Assembly (NCBI GenBank): GCA_023387085.1
Contig: JAEWIL010000229.1
Location: 1-6,512 of the forward strand
Direction of reading: 5' to 3'
Origin: Pseudomonadota bacterium
GTDB lineage: Bacteria; Pseudomonadota; Alphaproteobacteria; Sphingomonadales; Sphingomonadaceae
Length of the DNA: 6,512 bases
Part shown: positions 1-6,430 of the stretch, one piece after another
Numbering within the stretch: position 1 is the stretch's first letter
Layout of the letters: each line of letters opens with the position of its first letter
Notes under the pieces: model-generated
The model's database searches: none
The model's input: the letters and a program-made list of their open reading frames with translations, nothing else
What the model was told of the DNA's origin: nothing
Position numbers and translations under genes: made by a program

Positions 1-2828
1 CCGAGGTTGTTGGTCAGCGTCGACAGCCGCGACACCGCATCATAGCCGAAGCTCTGCACGCTGCCGTTGCCGAACGTCACGCTCGTCCGCCGGCCGAGGT
101 CGTCATAGGCATAGCTTGCCAGCACACCGACGCCCGAGGTCGCCCCATTCTCCCGGATCTTCGTGACGTTGCCCGCGGTGTCATAGTCATAGTTCACGGT
201 CAGCGCGCTGCCCGGATAGACCATGCTCGTGCGGCGGCTGGCGGCGTCGTAGGTATAGCTCGTCGTCCCCAGCGGCCCGGTCTGCGTCAGGTTGCGGCCG
301 AGCGCATCGTGCGTGAACCCCAGCGTCTGCGTTCCCTGCACCGCGCCCGTCGCGCGGTTCAGCAGATCATAGGCATAGGTGATGTCGGGCTCGCTGCCCG
401 GCAGGTCCTTCTTCGTCAGCCGGTTCAGATTGTCGTAGCTGTAGGCGATGCTCGTCGCGTCGCGCAGGCGGCGGCTCGTCACATTGCTGTTGGCGTCATA
501 GCCGAACTGCTCATAGTCGGAGGCGTTGCTCGTCCCCGCGCCCTTGGTGGTCGAGGGGTAGATCGTTTTCGACAGACGGTCGAAGCCGTCATATTCGTAA
601 GTCGTCTTGTTCCCCTCGGCATCGGTCGCGGTCGCGGTCAGGCCGTTGTTCGTGAAGGTGGTCGTCGCCTCGTCCGCCTGCACGCCCGTAACGCCATAGG
701 CCGACTGGACCTTGTTCGGACGGCCCGCGGCATCGTAGCTCGTCTTGACGACGCGGTCGGGACCGGTGGTGCCCGCCGTTCCTGCTGTGCAGGCGCTCGA
801 TGGCAACGAGGCGAAGATCGCGCTGTTCATCCGCTGCACGGTGCAGTCGGTGCGGCCCAGCGCGTCGTAGCTGGTCTGCGCCACGGCATAGGTTGTGCCG
901 CCCGCCTTGAGCTCGGCCTTCACCGGGCGCGCATTGGCGTCGTAGCTGACCGCGACCTGTTCCTGCGACGAAAAGGCCGACCATGACGGATCGCTCGCAT
1001 CGGCGACGGTGCCGACTTCCTTGAGCGTCGGACCGTCATTGCCATATGTCATGCGCTGTGCCGCCGGCTTGCGCGTTCCCGCACCGTCGGGGTCGGGACC
1101 GACCACGCCGGTCGGCCGGCGGCCGGCGTCATAGCGGTAGGTCACCGTGTCGCCGGTGCCCGAAAGCGGTCCGTCGACGGTCTTGACGTCACCCGCGGGG
1201 GTATAGGTCATCGCGGTGGTCGCCGACACGCTGCCGTCGCCCGCGCTGCTGGTGACCGAGGTCGGCAGGCGGTTGCCGTTATAGGCGATCAGGGTCTTCG
1301 CCTCATTGGCGGTGCCCGTGCAGGATGCTCCGGATTTGCAAGCCGATGTTCCCGTGAGCAGATAGACCCCGCCGGTCAGCGTATAGCTGTAGCGCGTCTG
1401 CGGCCGCACGCCGTTCGCGTCGGCGGGCGCGGTCGCGGTCAGCACGCCGCCGTGGGTCGTGTCATAGGTGTAATCGGTCTGGTTGCCCTTCGCGTCCTTC
1501 GTCCAGTCGGGGCTGTTGCAGGTGACGGGGTTTGCGCAGGTCGAAGGATAGTTCGCCGTCGTGATGATGTCGGCGAGCCCCGATCCGGCTTTCGCCTTTA
1601 GCGTTGTGCTCGTGACATTGCCGCGCGCGTCATAGGCGATCACGGCCTTGTTCCCCTCGGGATAGGTGACCTGCGTCGGCCGGCCGTAACTGTCGTACTG
1701 ATAGCTCATCGTGTGACTGAGCGCGTCGGTGACCGAGGTCGGCCGCCCGATCGTCATATCGGAGACGACCGTCATCACCTGGCTCAGCGCATTGGTGATC
1801 GTCATCGTCGCGGTGGTCCCCGAAACGCTGCGGTTATAGCTGGTCGTTACCCCGTCGCGGACGACCGTCGTCGCGCCGCCCGACTGGGCATAGGTCGTGG
1901 TGCTCGCCGCCGCGCCGGGACGGCGGATCGCGGTGATCTGGTCGAAGCTGCCCGTGAAGCGCCATGCGCGACCCGCCGTGTCGGTGACGTCGACGGTGCC
2001 GGTCGAGGCGTAGGAATAGCTGGCGGTTTCGACCGCGGCGCCGCCGACGCTGTCGTTATAGAAGCTCGCGACCGTGCGCTGCTTCCAGGTGGTGGGCGCC
2101 GGCGTCGTGCTGAAGCCGCCGGAACCGTTCGATGCATAGGTGAAGGCGACACGATAGCCCGAGTTATTGGAAACGCTGGAAAGCCGCGCCCAATAGGAGC
2201 AGCTCAGCGGATCTTCCGGAGTCGAGGGGCGCTGGCATGCCTTCCACAGGCTCCAGCCGAGCGTGACCGACTTGCCGTCGGGGTTCGTGATCGACGAGGG
2301 CAGCAGCGCGCAGGAGCTCGAACCCGAATCCTGATTGCAAAAGGTCGACGGGCCGACCAGCTGACCCGACGGGTCGTCGAAGACGATCGCCGTGCCGTCC
2401 GCGACGCGATAGAGGTAGGAACCGCCGAGATCGGTCAGCGACGATCCGCTCGGCAGGGTGCCGGGGGCCGAAAAGGTCTCGCTCCGGCCGTCCCGGGTTA
2501 CGACGATATTATAGCCGCCGCCGAGGATCGAATTGTGCTGAAGAAAGATGCCGTCCCATTGGTGCGGCCCGCGACCATATTGGGCACTGCCGCTGCCGTC
2601 GCCCATCCGCCGGCGGATCAGTTCTATCTCGCCGTCGCCGGTGCCGATCGACCCTTCACTGACGCCGACCATATAGTCGCCGTGCGTCAGGTCGACGCCG
2701 TTCGCGTCGAGATTGCGGTATTGGCGCGCCGTCTGCCCCATCGCGGGGGCCGCAAGGCCGGTGCACAGGATTGTGGTAACGCAAAGACCTACCAGTCGCC
2801 CGCGACCGAGCATCGTTCCACGCCGCAT
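1..2828 (-). CDS. Secreted RHS/YD-repeat protein, N-terminal 942 residues (runs off the left edge)
   Basis: Reading the minus strand from the ATG at 2828 gives one uninterrupted frame to base 1, with no stop in the window, so the C-terminus lies outside. Residues 1-31 look like a signal peptide: RGTMLGRGR basic start, hydrophobic LVGLCVTTILCTGLAAPA, likely signal peptidase I cleavage after A-M-G before Q32. About 340 residues of non-repeat, probably beta-rich, sequence follow (for example GVDLTHGDYMVGVSEGSIG). From about residue 376 to the window edge there are roughly 15 YD repeats, such as YQYDSYGRPTQV, YEYDGFDRLSKT, YAYDDLGRRTSV and FGYDAVSRLSTL. In this family such repeats form a large beta-strand shell that often encloses a C-terminal toxin, but the tip cannot be seen here. 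The ten mature cysteines fall in five close pairs, consistent with extracellular disulfides. It is probably the second gene after the small YD gene at 2878-3102. The family is clear; the cargo and function are unknown. Confidence 0.93.
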   Translation of the reverse strand, partial: MRRGTMLGRGRLVGLCVTTILCTGLAAPAMGQTARQYRNLDANGVDLTHGDYMVGVSEGSIGTGDGEIELIRRRMGDGSGSAQYGRGPHQWDGIFLQHNSILGGGYNIVVTRDGRSETFSAPGTLPSGSSLTDLGGSYLYRVADGTAIVFDDPSGQLVGPSTFCNQDSGSSSCALLPSSITNPDGKSVTLGWSLWKACQRPSTPEDPLSCSYWARLSSVSNNSGYRVAFTYASNGSGGFSTTPAPTTWKQRTVASFYNDSVGGAAVETASYSYASTGTVDVTDTAGRAWRFTGSFDQITAIRRPGAAASTTTYAQSGGATTVVRDGVTTSYNRSVSGTTATMTITNALSQVMTVVSDMTIGRPTSVTDALSHTMSYQYDSYGRPTQVTYPEGNKAVIAYDARGNVTSTTLKAKAGSGLADIITTANYPSTCANPVTCNSPDWTKDAKGNQTDYTYDTTHGGVLTATAPADANGVRPQTRYSYTLTGGVYLLTGTSACKSGASCTGTANEAKTLIAYNGNRLPTSVTSSAGDGSVSATTAMTYTPAGDVKTVDGPLSGTGDTVTYRYDAGRRPTGVVGPDPDGAGTRKPAAQRMTYGNDGPTLKEVGTVADASDPSWSAFSSQEQVAVSYDANARPVKAELKAGGTTYAVAQTSYDALGRTDCTVQRMNSAIFASLPSSACTAGTAGTTGPDRVVKTSYDAAGRPNKVQSAYGVTGVQADEATTTFTNNGLTATATDAEGNKTTYEYDGFDRLSKTIYPSTTKGAGTSNASDYEQFGYDANSNVTSRRLRDATSIAYSYDNLNRLTKKDLPGSEPDITYAYDLLNRATGAVQGTQTLGFTHDALGRNLTQTGPLGTTSYTYDAASRRTSMVYPGSALTVNYDYDTAGNVTKIRENGATSGVGVLASYAYDDLGRRTSVTFGNGSVQSFGYDAVSRLSTLTNNL

Positions 2829-2830
2829 AT

Positions 2831-2840
2831 CTTCCCCCTT
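2831..2840 (-). promoter_or_regulatory. Ribosome binding site of the RHS gene
   Basis: On the minus strand AAGGGGGAAG lies just upstream of the ATG at 2828, with the G run a few bases from the start. It supports that ATG over the in-frame ATG five codons later. The five-G core is unusual compared with AGGAGG and resembles the G run before the upstream small gene. Confidence 0.6.
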
Positions 2841-2877
2841 CGCTGACCTTCAAAGCATATCCCGGCTCGAGGTCGGC

Positions 2878-3102
2878 CTATGGTGGAGGGTTGGGCGAGT
2901 TGGTGACTTTGACGCGGGTACGGTTGTCGGCCTTGTCGTGTGTATATTCGACCGTGACATTGTTGTTCACCGTGCCCGTACGGACGACCTTCACGAGACG
3001 ACCCTTTGCGTCATAACTGTAGGTGATGGTTTCGGCGGAATGCGCCGGCGGCGTCGAAGCCAGAAGAAGCAAGCCTGCTGCTGATATGCGTAAGATACCC
3101 AT
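2878..3102 (-). CDS. Small secreted YD-repeat protein (74 aa)
   Basis: The protein starts MGILRISAAGLLLLASTPPAHSA, a typical Sec signal peptide with one arginine, a leucine-rich core and a probable cleavage after A-H-S. The mature part is only about 52 residues and holds two YD-like units, ITYSYDAKGRLVKVV and VEYTHDKADNRTRVKV, then a proline-rich tail NSPNPPP. It is therefore a secreted mini-RHS unit too small to form the shell seen in full RHS proteins. I chose the ATG at 3102 because GGGGG lies 7 bases upstream. An in-frame GTG at 3126 would add eight residues, but the only AGGAGG near it (3143-3148) is 16 bases away. The stop is 49 bases before the RHS gene on the same strand, which suggests an operon and possibly a partner or chaperone-like role; that role is inference. 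The family has no function known to me. Confidence 0.72.
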   Translation of the reverse strand: MGILRISAAGLLLLASTPPAHSAETITYSYDAKGRLVKVVRTGTVNNNVTVEYTHDKADNRTRVKVTNSPNPPP

Positions 3103-3176
3103 CTGAACGCCCCCGACTCGGATCACGAGTGAAAAATCGCGACCTCCTGACTGGAAGCTATGTCTCTGACGGAATG

Positions 3177-3208
3177 TAGGAAAGCATTATTTGGGTGGGA
3201 TTTTCCTA
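3177..3208. repeat. Inverted repeat upstream of the small YD gene
   Basis: TAGGAAA at 3177-3183 and TTTCCTA at 3202-3208 are perfect 7-base inverted copies separated by 18 bases, in an AT-richer patch about 75 bases upstream of the ATG at 3102. The position suits an operator or the promoter region of the small-gene/RHS operon. No convincing -35/-10 pair was found, and an arm of this length can occur by chance. Confidence 0.25.
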
Positions 3209-3412
3209 TTTCGTCCCCAGAATGAACGCACTCGCGATCGTTGAGCCGGGAGGCCAATTTTCAGTGCGGCTCATCCCGACCCACCTCGATCGTCGAACTG
3301 GGCTCGGACAATCCCGTAGCGGCCCCGCCAATGGAAGTGCCCGTTGTGTCGGCTGTTCCCGTTTCGACGGCAGTCCCCGCATCGACGCCGGCCACGAGCG
3401 AATAGCCGTCAC

Positions 3413-3448
3413 ATAGAAAGCCCCGCTGAACAGAAGTTCAACGGGGCT
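3413..3448 (-). terminator. Intrinsic terminator-like hairpin
   Basis: The arms at 3419-3431 and 3436-3448 pair over 13 positions with one C-A mismatch (at 3426/3441) and a four-base loop. On the minus strand the GC-rich base of the stem (GGGGCT) runs straight into TTTCTAT. On the plus strand no T run follows, so it is oriented for minus-strand transcripts: the ligase gene or a small RNA. Confidence 0.6.
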
Positions 3449-3467
3449 ACCGACATGGGGTCGCGAC

Positions 3468-3496
3468 ACGCCGGATGGTCTTGCACTATCCGGCGT
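3468..3496. repeat. Perfect 9-bp hairpin
   Basis: ACGCCGGAT at 3468-3476 and ATCCGGCGT at 3488-3496 are perfect inverted copies around an 11-base loop. Neither strand has a T run after it, so it is not a standard terminator. It lies between the terminator-like hairpin and the C-rich-loop hairpins and may belong to the same RNA. Confidence 0.5.
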
Positions 3497-3538
3497 ACGT
3501 CTCCGAGTCATGAAGGCCGTCTAAAGGATTTGTGAAGA

Positions 3539-3579
3539 CCCCGCCGATGCCTGAGGGGGTTGCTAACGCATCGGCGGGG
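3539..3579. repeat. Perfect 12-bp hairpin with C-rich loop (minus strand)
   Basis: CCCCGCCGATGC at 3539-3550 and its perfect inverted copy at 3568-3579 enclose a 17-base loop. The loop on the minus strand contains GCAACCCCCTC. The flank on the plus strand is CTAGTTTG, nearly the same as the CTAGATTG next to the hairpin at 3593-3624, so the two look like diverged copies with unrelated but compensated stems. Confidence 0.6.
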
Positions 3580-3592
3580 CTAGTTTGCTCGC

Positions 3593-3624
3593 AGCGCCTG
3601 CGGGAGGGGGTCGTAGCAGGCGCT
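3593..3624. repeat. Perfect 9-bp hairpin with C-rich loop (minus strand)
   Basis: AGCGCCTGC at 3593-3601 and GCAGGCGCT at 3616-3624 pair perfectly around a 14-base loop that reads TACGACCCCCTCCC on the minus strand. Loop and flank match the hairpin at 3539-3579 while the stem sequence differs. That is what one expects if the loop is the conserved functional part. Confidence 0.6.
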
Positions 3625-3752
3625 AGATTGATACCGATGGGATGGGGAGAGGTTCCCTTGGCGGGAAAAGTAGAAGCCCGACCATGCGCCGCTTTTGAGA
3701 TCGAAAGAGTCAATCAATCCCGAAGAATTGATTTCCAGTCTCTATCAGTCTG

Positions 3753-4445
3753 TCAGTCTACGCCCGCGCGCTTCAGCTTGAGCCAAGCGTTTGATCGGGC
3801 CCGGATGTAGGGCGCCGACGCGTCCTTCACGATGATGCCCTCGTGCCCCGCCGCCCATGCTGACCGGGCCTCTGCCTCTACGTCCGCAGCGTCGAACATC
3901 CACAGGTCGGGCACTAACTCCACGGGGTCTACGCCATGCCCGGCGCCGTGCGTTCCTTCGCGCCACTCCCATGCCCCAGCGTCGGGCGCGGTAGCGGCGA
4001 TCGCGCGGGCCAATGCTGCCTTGCGCTCGTGCAGCGGCACATCGCATTGCCCTCGCTCCCAGTCGACCAGCGGTACGGCATCGAACGCATGGAATGTGCC
4101 GGCATCGCCGAGACGCCACCCGCGGTCATAATGGGCCTTTGTCGCGGCCAGCGTACCATCAACGACGAGTTCGCCATCAATCATATGGGCCGCGCCCATG
4201 GCGGCCTCGATCTCGAGCAGCCGCGTCAGGATATGCGAGGCGCCCGGCATCGGCATACCGTTGCGTGTCCACAGAGCGGGCTGCTCGTCCAGACCGGGGA
4301 AGAAAAGGCATCGGAACCCGTCGTGCTTTCGCTCGACCATCGCGCCATCCGTATCGGGCATGACGCCTGTCCATCGACCGGAGAGCATGCATAGCTCTGT
4401 CGGGCGGGCCTTGGTGAAGGTGCGGTGATGGGGGCGCATCTGCAT
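3753..4445 (-). CDS. ATP-dependent DNA ligase, nucleotidyltransferase domain only
   Basis: This 230-residue protein carries the ordered motifs of the ATP-dependent ligase superfamily. Motif I is K40-H-D-G-F-R45 with K40 as the lysine that takes AMP (the usual KYDG has H here). TRNG follows at 60-63, motif III DGELVV at 90-95, a FDAV motif IIIa at 121-124, motif IV EGIIVK at 202-207, and motif V WLKLK at 221-225. The family seals nicks in DNA through enzyme-AMP and DNA-AMP steps. The protein ends five residues after motif V, where an OB-fold with motif VI normally begins, and the following bases have stops in the same frame and no OB-like continuation. It is either an unusually small family member or a truncated one. 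The start is uncertain: ATG at 4445 or 4439 has no clear ribosome binding site, and ATG at 4388 (residue 20, MLSGRWTG) is possible. Such stand-alone ligases are common in phages and mobile elements, which fits the neighbours. Confidence 0.85.
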   Translation of the reverse strand: MQMRPHHRTFTKARPTELCMLSGRWTGVMPDTDGAMVERKHDGFRCLFFPGLDEQPALWTRNGMPMPGASHILTRLLEIEAAMGAAHMIDGELVVDGTLAATKAHYDRGWRLGDAGTFHAFDAVPLVDWERGQCDVPLHERKAALARAIAATAPDAGAWEWREGTHGAGHGVDPVELVPDLWMFDAADVEAEARSAWAAGHEGIIVKDASAPYIRARSNAWLKLKRAGVD

Positions 4446-4548
4446 GCGCGAAAGATGATGCGAGCGGACGCCGAAAGCAAGCCAAAACCTACGGAAAACT
4501 GCGGGTCCTACCTAGAGAAACGCGGAATGGTATGCGCTCCAGAACCGC

Positions 4549-4572
4549 AAAATCAAAACCGGCCCCCGGTTT
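4549..4572 (-). terminator. Terminator-like hairpin overlapping the AP2 gene stop
   Basis: AAACCGG at 4556-4562 and CCGGTTT at 4566-4572 form a perfect 7-bp stem with a three-base loop. On the minus strand the stem is followed by TGATTTTG, so the stem encodes the last codons of the AP2 fragment and the TGA stop sits in the T-rich tail. It would separate this gene from the ligase downstream. The short loop and interrupted T run make it moderate. Confidence 0.4.
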
Positions 4573-4846
4573 CGGCGCATTGGTTAGTTTCAAGACACAG
4601 TCTGTCCCGCTTGGGGATGAAATGATTAGCGAATTTGTGCGGCTGCCCGTGGTTCGGGTGATATCCGAGCTCGATCTCCGCCGCCTTTCGCGCCGCAGTG
4701 GCCTCGCCGGCGGTCAAGAAGGTTCCGAGGTATCGCGATTTGCCGCCGCGCTTTATGAACGCCTGCCACCGCTGCATTCGCCGATTCCAAGTGACGCCGG
4801 TAGCACCGGTCCTGTTGCGTTTCGACAGTTTGGTATTGAGATGGCA
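4553..4846 (-). pseudogene. AP2-domain protein fragment (C-terminal part of a probable HNH/AP2 endonuclease)
   Basis: The minus-strand frame encodes HLNTKLSKRNRTGATGVTWN, then RRMQRWQAFIKRGG, KSRYLGTF, EATAARKAAEIELGYHPNHG. This is the pattern of the AP2/ERF-type DNA-binding domain: the G-x-x-GV-x-W strand, a W-x-A-x-I strand, LGTF, then an alanine-rich helix. In bacteria and phages this domain usually sits at the C-terminus of HNH homing endonucleases, and the closing YHPNHG is typical of them. The open frame continues upstream to 4939, but the residues before about position 32 read antisense to the conserved ParB coding sequence and look unlike an HNH domain. I therefore treat the domain as beheaded at about 4846. 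A free-standing small AP2 protein starting at 4939 is possible but less likely. Confidence 0.65.
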
Positions 4847-4866
4847 AACACGGTGCGGTTCGGCCT
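4843..4866. other. Probable recombination joint between AP2 and ParB fragments
   Basis: On the minus strand AP2-type homology extends up to about 4843 (HLNTKLSKRN). On the plus strand ParB-type homology starts at about 4864 (LPCAILDE, in a frame open only from 4840). Both genes therefore lose their 5' parts within about 20 bases of each other. The sequence upstream of 4840 on the plus strand has no ParB-like reading in any frame. Confidence 0.5.
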
Positions 4867-4881
4867 CTCCCCTGCGCCATT

Positions 4882-6423
4882 TTGGACGAAGGCGACGATG
4901 CCGATGCGCTCGAAGCGTCGATGCTCGAAAATCTCGCACGGGTTCAGCCCGACGAAGTCAGCCAGTGGGAAGCGTTCGTCGCGCTCGTGAAGGCGGGGCG
5001 GTCGGTCGACGAAGTCGCGGACAGCTTCGGGTTCGAGCCGCGCGTGGTGAAGCGCATTCTCGCGCTCGGCAATCTGCTGCCGCGCATCCGCACGCTTTAT
5101 CGTGGCGGCGAGATCGATGCGGGCACGGTTCGCCACCTGACCCTCGCATCGAAGAGCCAGCAAAAGGCATGGCTTAGCTTGTTCGACGACGAGGGAGCCT
5201 ATTGTCCGACCGGCCACCAGCTGAAAGCGTGGCTGTTCGGCGGCACGGCTATCGCGGTGAAGCACGCACTGTTCGATGTCGAGGCCGCGAAGGCGGCTGT
5301 CGTGTCCGACCTGTTCGGCGAAGACAGCTTCTTTGCCGATGGCGATGCTTTCTGGTCGATGCAGATGGCGGCCATCGATGCGCGCAAGGCCGAGTATCTC
5401 GATGCCGGATGGTCCGATGTCGTCGTCATGGCGCGCGGCGAGTGGTTCCGGTCGTGGGATCATGCCCACGCGGGCAAGCGCAAGGGTGGCCGCATCTATG
5501 TCGAGGTTCGCGAGAGCGGCGAGGTGACCTTCCACGAAGGCTTCGTAACAGCGAAGGAAGCGAAGCGGCTTTCGGGCGGCGGGGATGGCGAGGGCGATGC
5601 GGTCATCGCGAAGCCGGTGCGACCCGAGGTGTCGGGTCCGCTCAATGCCTATATCGACCTCCATCGCCATGCGGCGGTGCGCGCCGATCTGGCGGGCCAT
5701 GGCGGGGTGGCGCTGCGCGCAATGCTCGCGCATGTCATCGCGGGCGCGGACCTCTGGCGCGTCGATATCGAGGGCCAGCGCGCGCCGAAGGAAGATATTG
5801 CCGAGAGCGTCGAGGGTTGTTCGGCGGAAGCCGCGTTTGACCGCAAGCGCCGCGCTATACTCGAAGTGCTGGGGTTCGACTCAGAGGCGCCCACCATTAC
5901 GGGAAGGCCGCTGCATCGTCCCCCTTTTGCTCCGCTGTTCGCGCGGTTGCTCGAACTCCCCGATCCGGTGGTGATGGAGATCGTCGTGATCGTTATGGGC
6001 GAGACGTTACAAGCCGGAGGCGAGGCAGTGGAGATGATCGGCCTTCATCTCGGCACCGACATGCACCAGCACTGGTCGGCGGACGCGGCCTTCTTCGACC
6101 AGCTTCGCGACTGCGAAGTCCTGCTCGCCATCACCGGCGAGGTGGCGGGACCCGAGGTTGCGGCGGCGAACGCCGGTGAGAAGGGGAAGGCGCTGAAAGC
6201 GATCATCGCCGATTGTCTTGCGGGCACGAACGGTCGGGCAAAGGCCGAGCCGTGGGTGCCGCAGTGGATGGCGTTCCCGCCTTCGGCTTATACGGATCGT
6301 GGCGGGGTGGGCAGCGTGAGCGCGGCTGCCAGCGTCCGACACGAACTGGCAGCCAGTGCCGAGGTCGAGGTTAGGGAAGCCCTTGAGGGCGATGTCGGGG
6401 AGCAGCCGCCATTGGCAGCCTGA
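4882..6423 (+). CDS. ParB/RepB/Spo0J-family partition protein, N-terminally truncated
   Basis: The frame is open from 4840; the first codon usable as a start is TTG 4882, and the first ATG is at 4921. The sequence begins inside the family: LPCAILDE just before the TTG, then DALEASMLENLARVQPDE, the segment that normally follows the N-terminal ParB domain. A helix-turn-helix follows at about residues 40-65 (SVDEVADSFGFEPRVVKRILALGNL), then LYRGGEIDAGTVRHLTLASKSQQKAWL, WLFGG, VVSDLFGEDSFFADGDAFWSMQ, and a long C-terminal region ending WVPQWMAFPPSAY. These C-terminal parts match the long ParB-like proteins of sphingomonad plasmids and islands. ParB proteins bind parS-like sites and, through the N-terminal domain, bind CTP and spread along DNA. 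That domain, roughly the first 100 residues, is absent, so partition activity is unlikely even if the rest is made. No ribosome binding site stands out at TTG 4882 or ATG 4921. I would treat it as a probable pseudogene with an intact 3' end. Confidence 0.85.
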   Translation: MDEGDDADALEASMLENLARVQPDEVSQWEAFVALVKAGRSVDEVADSFGFEPRVVKRILALGNLLPRIRTLYRGGEIDAGTVRHLTLASKSQQKAWLSLFDDEGAYCPTGHQLKAWLFGGTAIAVKHALFDVEAAKAAVVSDLFGEDSFFADGDAFWSMQMAAIDARKAEYLDAGWSDVVVMARGEWFRSWDHAHAGKRKGGRIYVEVRESGEVTFHEGFVTAKEAKRLSGGGDGEGDAVIAKPVRPEVSGPLNAYIDLHRHAAVRADLAGHGGVALRAMLAHVIAGADLWRVDIEGQRAPKEDIAESVEGCSAEAAFDRKRRAILEVLGFDSEAPTITGRPLHRPPFAPLFARLLELPDPVVMEIVVIVMGETLQAGGEAVEMIGLHLGTDMHQHWSADAAFFDQLRDCEVLLAITGEVAGPEVAAANAGEKGKALKAIIADCLAGTNGRAKAEPWVPQWMAFPPSAYTDRGGVGSVSAAASVRHELAASAEVEVREALEGDVGEQPPLAA

Positions 6424-6430
6424 CCGACAG

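Larger units (their letters stand above)
3413..3624 (-). ncRNA. Candidate structured small RNA with C-rich hairpin loops
   Basis: On the minus strand, four hairpins follow one another: 3624-3593, 3579-3539, 3496-3468 and 3448-3419, and the last has a T-rich tail like an intrinsic terminator. The first two have perfect stems of 9 and 12 pairs and share loop sequence (CGACCCCCTC and CAACCCCCTC) and a CAAWCTAGC flank. Several sRNA families in Alphaproteobacteria and Xanthomonas expose C-rich or anti-Shine-Dalgarno loops of this kind to bind the G-rich start regions of mRNAs. That makes an sRNA plausible, but it is inference from shape. No clear promoter was found upstream. The hairpins could instead be tandem terminators after the ligase gene, or a dispersed repeat. 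Confidence 0.33.
3103..3752. other. 650-base intergenic region without a convincing gene
   Basis: Several short open frames cross this stretch on both strands. They overlap each other, lack clear ribosome binding sites, cut across strong hairpins and match no family I know, so I do not call any of them a gene. What the region does hold is an inverted repeat near the small YD gene, then from 3419 to 3624 four strong hairpins described separately. The part from about 3209 to 3412 shows no clear signal; one minus-strand frame there has GC-ending codons and could be the tail of a decayed gene. Confidence 0.6.

Noticed and set aside
1713..2846. Plus-strand open frame of 377 codons (and another at 309-986)
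   Set aside because: Both are antisense to the RHS gene, arginine/alanine-rich with no recognisable domain; the YD repeats and signal peptide on the minus strand show which strand is coding.
3143..3148. AGGAGG on the minus strand as ribosome binding site of the small YD gene
   Set aside because: It is 16 bases from the in-frame GTG at 3126 and further from the ATG at 3102; the codon at the right distance is an ATT that soon meets a stop.
3206..3511. Minus-strand frame of 101 codons
   Set aside because: It crosses the terminator-like hairpin and has mixed codon use and no domain; an alternative frame there looks equally good, so neither is supported.
3635..3660. Possible EcfG-type promoter (GGAAC motif on the minus strand) for the candidate small RNA
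   Set aside because: The GGAAC is present, but the expected CGTT about 16-17 bases downstream is not; the match is too weak to report.
3486..3713. Minus-strand frame of 75 codons starting with TTG
   Set aside because: It consists largely of the C-rich-loop hairpins, with rare codons for a high-GC genome.
3532..3810. Plus-strand frame of 92 codons with GTG start
   Set aside because: It runs through two perfect hairpins and the 3' end of the ligase gene, has no ribosome binding site, and matches nothing I know.
4753..5733. Minus-strand open frame of 326 codons
   Set aside because: It lies antisense to clear ParB-family sequence and has no known motif; a shadow frame in GC-rich DNA.
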